From Whalleya microplaca (taxonomy: Eukaryota; Ascomycota; Sordariomycetes; Xylariales; Xylariaceae), in assembly GCA_022497155.1 (NCBI GenBank), contig MU385772.1, forward strand, positions 186,001 to 250,000: a DNA stretch of 64,000 nt. Reading direction: 5' to 3'. Every line of letters starts with the position of its first letter. Positions within the stretch are counted from its first letter, which is position 1. Positions 35,995 to 47,577 of the stretch are shown one piece after another. The notes under the pieces were generated by a model. It was not told the DNA's origin and made no database searches. It was given only the letters and a program-made list of their open reading frames with translations. Both the position numbers and the translations under genes were made by a program.

Positions 35995-38827
35995 TTATAT
36001 ATAAACGGCGCTTATAATCTGTCTTATAGTTTATTATAATATTTATATACCTTTTTTTAAAACTAGTTAATAATTTTCCTAAAGTTTACTTTTATTTTTA
36101 AGGAAATGCCGTATATATAATCGTAACTATTTTTATATACCGGTTATTTAAAATACTCGAATATTTTAAAACTATTACTTTTTTATTTATAAATAAGGTT
36201 TGCGAAAGTTTTTTTAAATAAAAAGCTATATAATAGTTAATAAAAAAAGATATATTTATAAGGAAGTAACTACTTTTTATATTACAAACAAGGGTAAAAA
36301 AAAGGTTCGGGCTTATTATATATATCCTTATTATTATTATCGTTATTAATAAGCTTTTTAATATTATAAATAACGATATTTTTGCAGTAGTTAATAGCTA
36401 TATTGTCACTTTTATTATAAGCTTTCTTAGCTTCGAAATATTACTCTTTAATAATAGCTTGCGCTTTAAAAAGTAGATCTTTAAACCTTTAGTCCGGAAA
36501 GCCTTAAATAAAAAATAGCGTATTCTTTTTAGTCTTATTTACAATAAATTCGGCTTTTATAAGTTTATTTTTTTCCCTATATTATATAGATATAACGCTA
36601 ATAAATAAAGTCCCGTAAATAGCTATCTGATATTTTACGCCGTCTATTTTTAATATTAAATGCTATAATTTAACCGCATTTGTTATAAAGCATTAAAAAA
36701 GTAGTGGACTTTTTATTCGAGTATAATATACTTATACTTATAATCTCGGAGCGTAATTTCTGGTAATATACTTGGCGTTTTTAGGGCTCCCGTATTTTTT
36801 ATAGATTATAATAGCTTTATTTATAAAATTATAACAGCTATTAAAAGAGTTATATATATATAACGTAGCTATAAAGTACTTATATATTTTTAGCGGTAAG
36901 CCTTTAGCTTTAATACGCCGTATTAAAGTTTCTTTAACGTAATATATATAAAGAAAATAAATAACTTTAGCTGGCTAATTATTATTTAGATTAGCTATAA
37001 TAAAAAAGGCCTTATATACGGCCTTTTATTTAATATTATTATCGTTTATAAGTATATATTACAGTTTTTAGTTATATTCGAGGCCGCTAGACTATTTAAT
37101 AATAACCTAAAAATATAGGCGAATTATTATTAAATTTTAATATTTGATATAAAAGAATATATAGGAGATTTAGCTATTAAAATCGTCGCGTATTAAGATA
37201 TTAAATAAATATTATTTTTATTTATATATTATTATATTATATATAGAATTTATTAACGTAATTATATTTTATTATATAAAAATATCGAGGGAATTTTTAC
37301 GTAACTAAATAAAGGCTTTAAATTTTACGCTATTTTATTATTTTATAAAACGCTTATAATAATAAATTTACTATTTTAAATAGCGGAACTATTTATCGAC
37401 CTCTTTAAACTAAATATTTTTATTAAAATTATTAATATAGGTATAAAAAATTAAAGTTAGTTTTAAATTATTTTTGCGGTTTTTTTTAAAGCGTTATAGA
37501 TATTTTTAATATTTTAAGTTTTAATATACCTTATTCCGTAATTTTAAAATATTAATCGAATTAATAAGTCCCCTTTTTTACCGTTAAATAAATTCTTAAT
37601 TTGTTTTAGGGTTTATTAATTTATTAGTTAGGTTTAAATTTAAAAATAAAAGCTATTATAAAATTTTATATAGTTTATATTTTTCTAATCGTTATAGGAA
37701 TATTTTATATTATTACTCTAGAATTTAATAGTCCTATTAAATTATAAACGGGCGAAAAATTAAGTTTTATAATTTACGGGCTAATAAATGGTTCGTTTTT
37801 TATATTTAATATATTAATTAGCTTTAGATTTTTATATTTTATTTTTATAATAACAATAACGGAAAAATAATTTTATATTATTTAGCTGATTTTCGGCCTT
37901 AAATTATTAGTAATAAGTCGGAGATTATTACAGCTTAAGTTTTTCAAATTTACTTTTTATAATAAAATCCGGCTCGTTATAAAAGACCTTTTTATAAAGT
38001 CGAAATATTTATTTATATCGTTTTATAAAATTTAAAGGGAAAGAGATAAAAATAAAAAGTATTTGTCGCATAGCCGGAAATATCGGATTTAAAGGCTTTT
38101 AATTAAATCCGTTAAAATCTTTATTAAAAGCAAAAGTCTTTTTATTAAAGGCAAAAGTTTCCGAATTTAAGGTCCGAGAATAAAATTAAAATTAAAACTA
38201 TAACTATTTTATTTTTATAACTACCCTTAAATAATTAGGGATTAAAGATTTTATAATTTGTTTTTTAATATAAATAAAACTATTAAGTAAAAGCGGAAAA
38301 GAAATATAGAAATTTTAATTTTCGTTAAAGCGCTAAATACGAAATTCTTTATTATATTATTCCTTATATTATACCCAGGTTTTAACTGATATATTTAAGG
38401 TAATAATAAGACTTTAAAGCAGTTAAAATATCGGTACGATAGGGCTGTTAAAGCCTTAAGGCAGAGGGCTTTATAAAGGGTTTATTATATATTAATATAA
38501 TAAAAAAAGGTATTTAAATAACTAATAAACCTATTATATTAAGTTTAAATATAGCTTAATAATAAAGAATTTAAGTAATTAATTTAAGAGGTTATAAAAG
38601 TTAAAAAGCGTTAAAAAAGCTAAAGAGCGTTAAAAAAGCTTATAGTTATAAATATATAGTTATATATATAATACTAAAAATTAATATAATTTAATAGATA
38701 ATTATATATATAATAATTAAATTTAAGCTTAAAATTATATAGCTCGAAATTACGTAAGTTGAAATTTTAAGAAATTAATATAATATTTAATATTATATAT
38801 AATTATATATATAATTTCTTTATATAA

Positions 38828-38993
38828 TACGTAATTACGTATATTAAATATACCCTTTATTACTGCTAATAAAATTTCAACTTTTCCCTCCCGATTACTA
38901 ATAGATATTATACGTAATTATATATATTAAATATACCCCTTATTACTGCTAATAAAATTTAAGCTTTTTTTCCCGATTACTAATAAATTTTTA
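38828..38993. repeat. 83-bp tandem duplication, two copies
   Basis: TACGTAATTA begins copies at 38828 and 38911. Both continue through TTATTACTGCTAATAAAATTT and CCCGATTACTAATA. A third, degraded piece may follow after 38994. Confidence 0.75.
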
Positions 38994-39876
38994 ATTTTTC
39001 CCGCTTATTATTAATAATATTTTAACTTCTAATATGCTTTTTTTTTAAATCGATAGTTATTTATTTATATATATAAAAATCCGCTATATTTTTTCTATAA
39101 AAAACTAATATAATAAAGCCCGATTTATAAGATATTTATAACAAAAAAATTAAATCCATTTTAATAAGCTATTAAAATATAAGTTTATTATAAGCGGATT
39201 ATTAAAAAGTCTATTTCGATAGGCCGTTAATATTTATTTAAATAATTTAAAAAAGATATTTAATAAACCTAGTTATTATTAGCGTAAATTATTTACTGCC
39301 GGGCATTTTTAATACTAAAATTCTCCCAGATTTAAAACCGTACGATTTATAACCGTATAATTTATAACGTAAGATCGGAATTTAAAGCCGAATTAATAGT
39401 TATTTATAAATACATTAAAAAAGCGGCTAAAAATAGGCCGGAAAAAATATATATAAATTAATATTTTAAATAAAATTAAAATTAATTTAAAACCGAGTTA
39501 ATAATTATTTATAAAAAATATATTAAAGGCGGTTAATAATAAGCCTAATAAAAGGCATATATATAAATTAACGCGTTAATAAAAATAATAAATAAAAAAC
39601 TATAATTATTAATAAAGTAGTAATAAAAAAAAGGGTTTATAAAATTTTAAAGTTATTAAAAATACTATTAAAAGTTATATTAAAATAGCTTTAATTTTAA
39701 TTACTATAAAAAAAGGTTATAAATAAAAAGGTTAAGGAATTTTAATATAGCGCGATATATAAATATATTATGCGTAAATATGCGCCTTTAATCTCTATAT
39801 TAAATAGTCGCGAAACGCGGGTAAGGTATAAAGGGTATAATGTCTTAAAGTCGCGGGAAGCTAAATAAGTGGAACG

Positions 39877-39896
39877 AACAGGTGCTCCGTTAACGA
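39877..39896 (-). repeat. Right arm of 20-bp perfect inverted repeat
   Basis: AACAGGTGCTCCGTTAACGA on the plus strand, the exact reverse complement of 33114-33133. It lies about 90 bp beyond the edge of the A/T block. Confidence 0.9.
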
Positions 39897-39909
39897 AGCC
39901 CCAAATGCC

Positions 39910-40742
39910 ACTTTGGGAGATGGTAGGTAATAGCAACGAACGACACCAGAGGCGAGCCAACGTCTGGCCCAGCCATCGACACTAAGCTAGGACCATGATT
40001 GGCTGCAGGCTTCCAGACGGGGCAATCGACGTGCCAGGGATAATCCCTGGACACGACGCTAGGGCCACCAGGTACTTCTGCCCTGGAGCCATGGGACATC
40101 TGGAAACGCGCCTAACAGAGGCGAAACTGGCGCATCTGCAAGGTCCAGCAGATGTCGCGGGCAAAGTCACTCGAAACTTTTTTTATTTTTTTATTTTTTC
40201 CCTTTTCCCTCTTGTCCCTCTTTTTTTTTTTTTTTCCCTCTGTTCTAATAATGTGGACTCACTGACGCTAGCTGGGTCGATGCCCCATCTCAAGACCCCC
40301 AATTCGACCATCCCCCGGGTGAGAGCATTCCTGAGCTTTTTCCCATCCCATCCTCCACACATCGACATTCTCGTCGCCGTGGTGTTGCTCTTCCTCCCTT
40401 CCATCTATCTGCCGCACCAACAAATCGCCCTGCACGCCATCTTCCGCCCTCTGCCACCTCTGCCACCTCTGCCATCTCTCCCACCGCCTTTCCTCACCCC
40501 TCCTCACTTCCATCATACATACTGTAGTACTGTATCATCCCCCTAATTATCCCCAATCCCACTCCTTCCCATCTCGTCTCACCGCGCATCATCACCCTGT
40601 TTGCCATCTGTCTGCCCGTGAGCTGGAACCACGACGCCCCGACCCCCATCCCCCATTCATGCAACTATTGCAACTATAGAATATAACACTCCTACATACT
40701 CTTGTGCCAGTCGATATTTCATCCCTTTCGTGCTCGCCCACC
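39910..40742. other. Promoter/leader region of the GDS1-like gene
   Basis: About 830 bp of normal composition. It includes a pyrimidine tract at about 40178-40245 with several T runs and further CT-rich leader sequence, common before fungal housekeeping genes. No separate gene is supported. Confidence 0.5.
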
Positions 40743-42005
40743 ATGCCGTACAATACTCGTCGCAAGTCGCTGTCTCTGCCGTCCCTTGGTATTCACGTCC
40801 CTGTCAACCGCTCTGCGCCCAATAGTGCCTCCAACATGGCCAGCCCCAGATCATCCTCCGAGAGCTCGCCGCATCCAAACAAGAAGCTCAAGCGGTCGCA
40901 TAACCACTCTGCATCGCGGTCTACCAGCTCCCTATCAAGCTCCAAGTCTGCTGCTAGCCCTGTGAAGTTTGATCATACGCCGCCGCCTTCGCCTGCTCTC
41001 CAAATGTCGATAGAAATGGACGAGTCCGAATCGTCTGAACCATTTGAGATGAAGTCGGTCGACTTGGAAGGGATAAATGATGAGATTGTTGAAGCTGTTA
41101 TTGTGCGATTACAGGAGGCTCGAAACCGGCCCCATCTTGTCAAGGAGCTAGCCACCGTCCTCATGGACAAAGTCAAAATAGTGCAACAGTAAGCTTGTTC
41201 ATAACATTCTTTTTCCGTTTCGTCCTCTTCGTTGCTGCTAACTGGCGCTTCCAGGTCCGCAAACCCTTGCGCCATCATTTCTTCCCGACTGTCTACATAC
41301 CTGAAGCGATCGTGCTGGTCTGCCGTGGCGGCTTGTCCCTTAGCCAAGGAGCTGGAGACGGTTCATCCGAGACGCACCTACTTCTACCTCACTACCTGCC
41401 CCCATCAACCCCTCCCAGACCCCTCCACCGCCCAGCGCTCTATCATCACTCCGTCGCTCTCTAGCTCAGCCTCAACGTCGGAAGACGCTGACGGCGAGCT
41501 ACGAAGAGAACTCAGCTTATCCCCCGAGGTTGATCTATCGTCGCCCGAGTTTGACGACGTGGAGGATGACATTCCAATGCCAGGGACCCCTATGGGCTCG
41601 GTGTCTAGTTGCCACCGCTCGCTTCATAACATGCCCCGCAACCAGAGAGGAGAAGAGCCACCCTTGGAGAAAGATGAGAAAGAGTTCACGCAAACAGCGG
41701 ATGGACTACAAAAACGAAAGGCCAATGGGCACCTACTGTCTGCTGATCCTGTCGACCAAGTTGTGATAGACGATGGTATGCAAAATGAACAGCTCTTCGG
41801 CGAGCACAACAGAAATCTGGGGCCGAGTTTCTTATCGCACATGGGATTCATGACAAGCCCTGCCATGCGACCGAGCTTCATGTTTTCGGTGAAGAAAGAT
41901 GTCGAGGCCGAGAGTTGGTCTAAGTTTGACACTCTGCTCGATTGGGACAAGAGTCCCGAGACCGTTGAGCTGGATGAGCTAGATGGCTTACTCGACGATT
42001 TCTGA
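40743..42005 (+). CDS. GDS1-type winged-helix protein, two exons
   Basis: A putative nuclear regulator. Exons are 40743-41188 and 41255-42005, giving 398 residues; the 66-bp intron has a GCTAAC branch site. The join gives DKVKIVQQSANPCAIISSRL, restoring a winged-helix domain of about residues 115-200 that continues AKELETVHPRRTYFYLTT, the pattern I associate with the yeast GDS1 family. The N-terminus is Ser/Lys-rich with a basic stretch (NKKLKRSHNH) that could be a nuclear localisation signal. The C-terminal half is acidic and disordered and ends in LDELDGLLDDF, which resembles an acidic activation segment. The ATG at 40743 was chosen because the upstream in-frame codons have no ATG. The exact role in this organism is unknown. 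Confidence 0.8.
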
Positions 42006-43723
42006 TTACCTCAAGCGTTGGACCTTTTAATCATCACATATTTTACGAGATCTACGTAATTATCGCTGGACGAATGGCTACGAGTGCAGTCGGCATTTTG
42101 TACGCTATGTATGATGACAGAAGATGGCCGTGTAGATGGGATGGGAACGGATATGAGGCGAGGGGCGCTATCGGTGCATTGTGATTTTTCCGGAGATGCC
42201 TCCTATTTCCTCGTACATTGTTGTTATTGCTCTCAGCTCAGCTTGTCATTTATCATTGCTGCTAGATGGTCATATATCTGTCGCCTGCATAGACCATTCT
42301 GCCGGTTTAGGGGGATTGTATGACTATCAATAGAAGGCAAGCGCTCTGAATGGCCGTAAAGGGTACGGTATGGGCGGTTGGTCGCATGTTGGCGACCCAG
42401 GCTGCCAGGCAGCTCCCGGATACATTTATTTATGGAGAAGCGGTTCGGTGGCAGGAAGATCTTGGTTTGAGAGGGTGGGGGCCCGCCCGCGACGTACTGA
42501 TGAAACGAGCAATGCATTTGGGATTCGGCAAGCGTTACTATTGGGCTAGGTTTTCTAAAAAAGGGTTTTCCAAAAAAGCGATCAGTTTGTAAGGAGCAGA
42601 GAGCACGAAAGAGAGAGAACGATGTACAATTAAGAGTTGCTATTGCTACCTTACTAGTGAGCAAGTTGATAACCGCCCTGCCTCGACAGTGAGTGGTGTG
42701 GATTGTGTACATTCGGTTTGCTCGTAGCTCAGAAATCATCTTCACTCAGCATATTGATTTTATACTTGGAGTTTTATGACACGGTACTTACTCATGGCTT
42801 CTACTTCTGGCTATTGTCATGATGGATTGGGTTCGACTATGCTTCGTGGTTACGATGGTAGGCCTTCGGTCAGCATTGGATACATTTGGTAACTACAATG
42901 CGCCCAACAGAACTCAGTTGTTTTCGTAAGCTTACACAATTTGTGTCTTAATGTTCGGTATATTGGGGTATACTATGAGAGATATAGTTTACTCATTCAT
43001 TACGTATACTTTTAATCGACTATACCTAGTTTCGACAGTGCTAAACTTGTCTCTAATCACTGACCAAGCTAACAATGTTACCCAGTTTGAAGGCCCCCAG
43101 AACTTGCTCTATAGTTGAGCTTCATTATCAAAAGTTCTCACAACCCAGCGTGAAAAGATCGCATTCGCATTATACTTCCGAGGCAGGTTTCGCTACCATG
43201 CAAGATAGCATGCATGCGTTCTGTTTAGCTATCCTGAAGATTGGCTTCAATGAGACCATCATACGTACCTATCCGCGACATACATATAAGCATAGTACTG
43301 ACCTGATTTGCCTACGAAATACGAGCGCGGTTGCGCGTAAGTGAAAAGGGGCCGGGACATAAAAATGGCCGCGTATGCAGTTCTACAACCAGGCTGCGCA
43401 ACAGGCGCCCTTGGAAAGCAGACTAATAGGCTCAAATAATACGAGCGGGAAATTATTAAGCACCGCGGTTGCACTGGGCACTGGGTTATGTGATGAGTGG
43501 TATTCGAGATGACGTGCATACATACATGTGTTAGTCCAAACTACACAAAGCTCTTAGCTACCCAAGGTACTTGGACATAGGTATCGTAGTGTACATACAT
43601 TGAATGGTGGTACAACATAGACGGATGGTACACAACATTCAACCTTCCCTAGATCTTCGAGGGGTACATGTAATAGTTAGACATGTGTATAGGGGTAAGT
43701 GAGATGGGATCAACTACACCGCA
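42006..43723. other. Convergent 3' intergenic region
   Basis: 1.7 kb between two tail-to-tail genes. A 170-codon minus-strand frame (42745-42233) has no recognised motif and probably lies in the 3' UTR. No gene is supported. Confidence 0.5.
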
Positions 43724-45166
43724 TCAATCCTTCTTCTCATCTCCTGACGGCTTCGACGGCTTCGACTGCACCGTCATCACCGAGGGCAACCAATCCTCCC
43801 ACCACGCCGTCTTCCGCTCCCCCTCCCCCTTCTCCGCATCCCCACCCGCGCGCACGCGCAGCTCAACAACCACATGCGTCCCCATGGTGACCCAACCAGG
43901 GCGCTCGAAGGCCACGACCTCGAGCCCGGGGACCTCGGCGCGCGCGGCCTCGACGACGGCCTCGAGGTCGCGGTTCCACCAGCAGCCGAAGCGCTCGAAG
44001 TGGCCCCGCGCGCTGCGGTCCAGCAGCCCGTTGACCAGGTCCCAGTAGCTGCGCCCGTGCTCGAGGAGCACGATCCGCCCGGTCTCGGGCTGCAGGGCGC
44101 CCGCCATGGCGCGCAGGAGCTGCACGGGGTCCCGCACGCTGCAGAGCCCGAAGGTCTGGATGATCGTGTCGTATTTGCCGGAGGAGGAGGGGGGCGGTGG
44201 GGGCGGGAGCGAGGTTTGCGCGTCGGATTGGAGGATCCGGAGTTTTTGGGAGGCGAGGGTGAGGGCTGCGGTGGTGTCTGAGGTTGGGGAGGAGGAGGGG
44301 GAGGCGAGGGTGGTGAATTTGGGTTTCTTGGGGATTTGGTCGGCCATGTAGGGCACGATTTGGCGTAGCCGGGTTAATGCTATGTCCAGCATGGGCGGTG
44401 AAATGTCTAGGCCTGTGAAGCTGAGCATCGCGGCCTCATCAGCATCATCACTACCCTTCCCCTTCCCTGCGGCCTTCTCTTTCTCTTTCCCTTGCGCCGT
44501 ACCTTTCCCCTCTTCTCCCTCTTCCCCCTTATCAACCCCCTTACCACCCCACGGCCACCATCCAGCCCCTTTCTCCTCTTCCTCCTCAGGGGGAGCCAAG
44601 CCCTCCGTGACGTGTCCCCAATCATAGAACTCGAAGTTCCGCCCCGTGCCCACAGCGACCTCGAGCACGTGCCCCCGCGCGCGCGCCGCGACCCGCCGCC
44701 TGAGCTTCGTGATGCCGAGCCGCCACTCGGACTTATCCAGGTGGGCGTCGAACTCGAGCGGGGCCTGCAAGCCCGGCCGCCCCGTCGGCACCGCCGGCTC
44801 GTGCCCGGCCTCCCACTGCTCCGGCGTCTGCGTCCGCCACTGGTAGATCGCGGTCGAGGTGAACGAGCCCAGGCACAGCGCCGCGGCGCCGAGGCCGAAG
44901 AGCCCGATCCAGCGCGCTGCGCCCAGGGGTGCGGGCTTTGCGCCCTCGGCGCTGGGCTTGGGTTTGGTGGCTGACCTGGGTTGGAAGGGGAGGGGTTTGC
45001 CTGGTGTGTCGCCCTTTTTTGGCGCTGGTTTTGGGGCCGGCTTGGGTGTGCGTGCGCCGTTGGTGTAGGCGTACCGGCGCGGGGTGAAGCTCCGTGCGAT
45101 CCTGGGGCTGCGGATGCGGCGTGCGCACTGGCGCACTGCTGGCCGGGTGACGCACATGAGATCCAT
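43724..45166 (-). CDS. OMS1-like mitochondrial SAM-dependent methyltransferase
   Basis: 480 residues, no intron. The basic N-terminus (RRIRSPRIARSFTPRRYAY) looks like a mitochondrial presequence. A Pro/Lys-rich linker and one membrane helix (about 86-108, GLFGLGAAALCLGSFTSTA) follow, then a class I methyltransferase fold. SAM-binding motif I is VLEVAVGTGRN (168-178); later come TGLDISPPMLDIA and the post-motif RIVLLEHGRSYWD. This layout matches yeast OMS1, an inner-membrane methyltransferase linked to respiratory-chain function. An unusual low-complexity Glu/Lys/Gly insertion (about 191-246) separates motif I from motif II. The gene is very GC-rich, producing long antisense frames. The target is unknown. 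Confidence 0.8.
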   Translation of the reverse strand: MDLMCVTRPAVRQCARRIRSPRIARSFTPRRYAYTNGARTPKPAPKPAPKKGDTPGKPLPFQPRSATKPKPSAEGAKPAPLGAARWIGLFGLGAAALCLGSFTSTAIYQWRTQTPEQWEAGHEPAVPTGRPGLQAPLEFDAHLDKSEWRLGITKLRRRVAARARGHVLEVAVGTGRNFEFYDWGHVTEGLAPPEEEEEKGAGWWPWGGKGVDKGEEGEEGKGTAQGKEKEKAAGKGKGSDDADEAAMLSFTGLDISPPMLDIALTRLRQIVPYMADQIPKKPKFTTLASPSSSPTSDTTAALTLASQKLRILQSDAQTSLPPPPPPSSSGKYDTIIQTFGLCSVRDPVQLLRAMAGALQPETGRIVLLEHGRSYWDLVNGLLDRSARGHFERFGCWWNRDLEAVVEAARAEVPGLEVVAFERPGWVTMGTHVVVELRVRAGGDAEKGEGERKTAWWEDWLPSVMTVQSKPSKPSGDEKKD

Positions 45167-45781
45167 TGTGATGTCGTCGGCTAGCTGGGTAGCCAGCCGT
45201 GTGTGTGTGCAAGATTCCTAGCTCAAAGTTCCAGTTTCGGGTGGTGGTGGACGGATGTATGTACGGTAGGTTACCGATCCATGCTACGAAGCCCCTCGAT
45301 GGCCGGAAAATCCAAAGCGCACGGCTGCAAAGGCGGTCTGGTTCCGTGCAGCTCGTCAGCCTGTTGGGTGCGCTTCCGGGTCAGTGTCCCTGCATTCAGG
45401 TACGGGCGATCGCGATGCCAATGGCAGTGATGTTCGTCTGATATGGAGCCGGTGACGCAGTTTCTGTAGATCAGGAGCTTTGGACTTCATGCGCACGGAG
45501 CTCTGGGGCTCGATGTTCCGATCTGCTGGAGAAACACAGTATATCAAGCCCCCGTCTTGGATGTTTATACTGTACCCGGTAGTGACGGGGCAAAGTGGAG
45601 GCAGATCTCCAACTGGACTGCGGGGGTGCCCGCCCATTAACCGTGCATGAGTCCGAGAGCTTGACGCGCCAGCAAGGCCTTCGGACGCGTTTCACCATCA
45701 TGGATCACGCTTAGTGATACCTTCACAGTTGATTCTCGTGTCTAGATGATCATATAATCGGATTGGACTCTGACCAGTGTC
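45167..45781. other. Divergent promoter region
   Basis: 615 bp between head-to-head genes; no further gene is supported. Both promoters must lie here. No clear TATA box was recognised. Confidence 0.5.
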
Positions 45782-47577
45782 ATGGCGTCACAACAAGACC
45801 TCCAGGAGCTCATCCGGCTCATGACAGCTGGGATGAAAGTTCCCATCAAAGATGCCCTTCCTCGAATTAAAGCTTTGCAGGCAAAGAATCTCCGGAGGTA
45901 TGTCTCGGGTGATACATTATTCTCGGCATAATTTGTTTACTGTCCAGTAATGGCTGATTGCAATTGCTGTCATCGTCCAGCATCCAACAGATAGCCGAGG
46001 GCCCCCTTTCTGATGTCGAATCCGCGATCAAAGACTCCAAAGCTGCTCGATCTCTCCACAATGCATGCAAGGCGCGATTGAAGAACCCGGCCGCTGCCGC
46101 AGTAGCCAAGCGACCAGGCTCGGATCTTGACAATTCCTCGAAACGACCGAAGCTATCCGAGGACACAGGGTTCCTCAGTGGCCCTGAGCCTGTCTCACCA
46201 CAAGAGTACGAGGCGTCACTTACCTTGCCAGTCGAAACGGATGAGGATGCTATATCTAATACTGTGCTCTTAACGAATCGTGCACCACTTGTTCTTGCCT
46301 TCGCCGTTGAACTCTTGCGATATACGATGCCCGAACAGCCCCCCTCGAGCCGCTTAAGCTTGGCGCAAGCCGTAGTCAGTGCCAACTCGAGAAGCAAAGC
46401 TGTCGCCATAGGCATGGAGAAGGGTCTTAGCGCTGATGAGGAAGGTTGGGGTCAGGGACAGCCGAAGGTCAGAGTAATGGGACGAGAGGTGACAGTACTG
46501 AAAAGAGGCGGGTATGAATGGAAAGGGGATGAAGAAGTAGGAGATCAGAAAAATGGTAAAGAAGACGGAGGTGCCACGGCTAGTGTTGCGTCAAGTGCTA
46601 CGATCACCGACTCGGGTCAGGGCATACCATCCCAGAACGCAAGTCACCAATTGATATCATGGTCAGCTAGTCGACCGGTAACTCTAAAGGCGTCGACCTT
46701 CATAGTGCGGTCAACGAGTATTACAGAGACTTCTAAGCGCCAGTCACTTATGCAATCGTTGTTTACAGACATACCCTCGCTCCATTCGGCATCTCATAAT
46801 GCGTGGGCATATCGTGTGCGAGTACCAACACATTTGTTTAACGCAACTGTGGTTAAAGAGGAGTCTTTCGATGATGGGGAGGGTGGATGTGGTGAATTTT
46901 TACTTAAAAATATGAGAGAAACGAACGCCGAGAATACCCTCGTGGTCATGACACGATGGTATGGCGGCGTCATGCTCGGCCCCGACCGTTGGAGAATCAT
47001 ACGAAACTGCCTCAAAGACGCCCTGGCCGAGTCAGGAAGGATCACTGGGGAGCAGGCTACGCTGGGCGGTGAGGCTGTCTGGGGCTTGGACCTCGAAGCT
47101 ATGAGAGATAAATCCGGATCCACGGGTTCGGCATCTAGTCGATCATACGAAGCGGGCGTGGTGGGCATGCCCATCCACAGGCCCGAAGCGGCGAAGGCCT
47201 ATCTCCTCAAAAGCTTCGCTACGAGGGTTGAAGCAGTGCCCGAGGATGCAACTGTTCAAAGCAGCGGAGGCCAGGAAGAAGTACCACCAACGACTCCCCG
47301 AAAGGGGAGCGCGTCCAAGACTAAATCGACGCCGAAGAAGAAGACGGCGAAGGGGCTAGAGCTCGAGAGAGAAGAGAATGTTGCTAGGCTCCTGGGCGCT
47401 ATCAGGCTTGTGTGTGACAGCTGGGCGGATCACCTCTCCCCTGCCGAGCTCGATCGGAGAGCGTGGAATTGGTATGTGGCAGTGCGACCCGAGGTAGAGA
47501 GTGGTCCTTCGGGCTGGGGAGCAAAGGGGCACTTGAACTTGGCTGATATTCTGGGCTTACGGCGGAAGGAAGGATGA
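45782..47577 (+). CDS. IMPACT-family (UPF0029/YigZ-like) protein, two exons
   Basis: Exons are 45782-45897 and 45981-47577, giving 570 residues; the join gives KNLRSIQQIAEGPLSD. The IMPACT/UPF0029 domain covers about residues 255-385, with HNAWAYRVRVP, ESFDDGEGGCGEFLL and NTLVVMTRWYGGVMLGPDRW. In yeast and animals the related YIH1/IMPACT proteins restrain GCN2 activation by binding GCN1. Here the usual N-terminal RWD domain is not evident; instead there is a helical start (MASQQDLQELIRLMTAGMK) and long disordered Ser/Gly-rich linkers. The role in GCN2 control is therefore inferred, not shown. The Lys-rich segment near residue 475 could be a nuclear signal. Confidence 0.82.

Larger units (their letters stand above)
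33109..39901. mobile_element. RIP-mutated A/T-rich block, probably one dead DNA element of ~6.8 kb
   Basis: From about 33180 to 39790 the sequence is overwhelmingly A/T, very rich in TpA and stops; the only sizeable frame is the relic at 34519-34779. Remaining C and G are often in CpG, while CpA looks rare, which fits RIP (C to T at CpA) rather than CpG-methylation decay. A perfect 20-bp inverted repeat flanks the block (33114-33133 and 39877-39896). Just outside it the 8-bp direct repeat CAAATGCC occurs on both sides (33101-33108 and 39902-39909), the length of a hAT-type target duplication. The five bases between this repeat and the inverted repeat do not match, so the exact ends and element class are uncertain. 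Confidence 0.6.

Noticed and set aside
33180..39790. A/T block as a centromere
   Set aside because: At about 6.6 kb it is far shorter than known filamentous-fungal regional centromeres, and it is bounded by an inverted repeat like a mobile element.
42233..42745. 170-codon minus-strand frame
   Set aside because: No recognised motif, mixed composition, and it sits in the presumed 3' UTR of the GDS1-like gene.
44492..45212. Several 65-160 codon frames opposite and beside the OMS1-like gene
   Set aside because: Shadows of very GC-rich DNA, Arg/Pro/Ala-rich with no domain.
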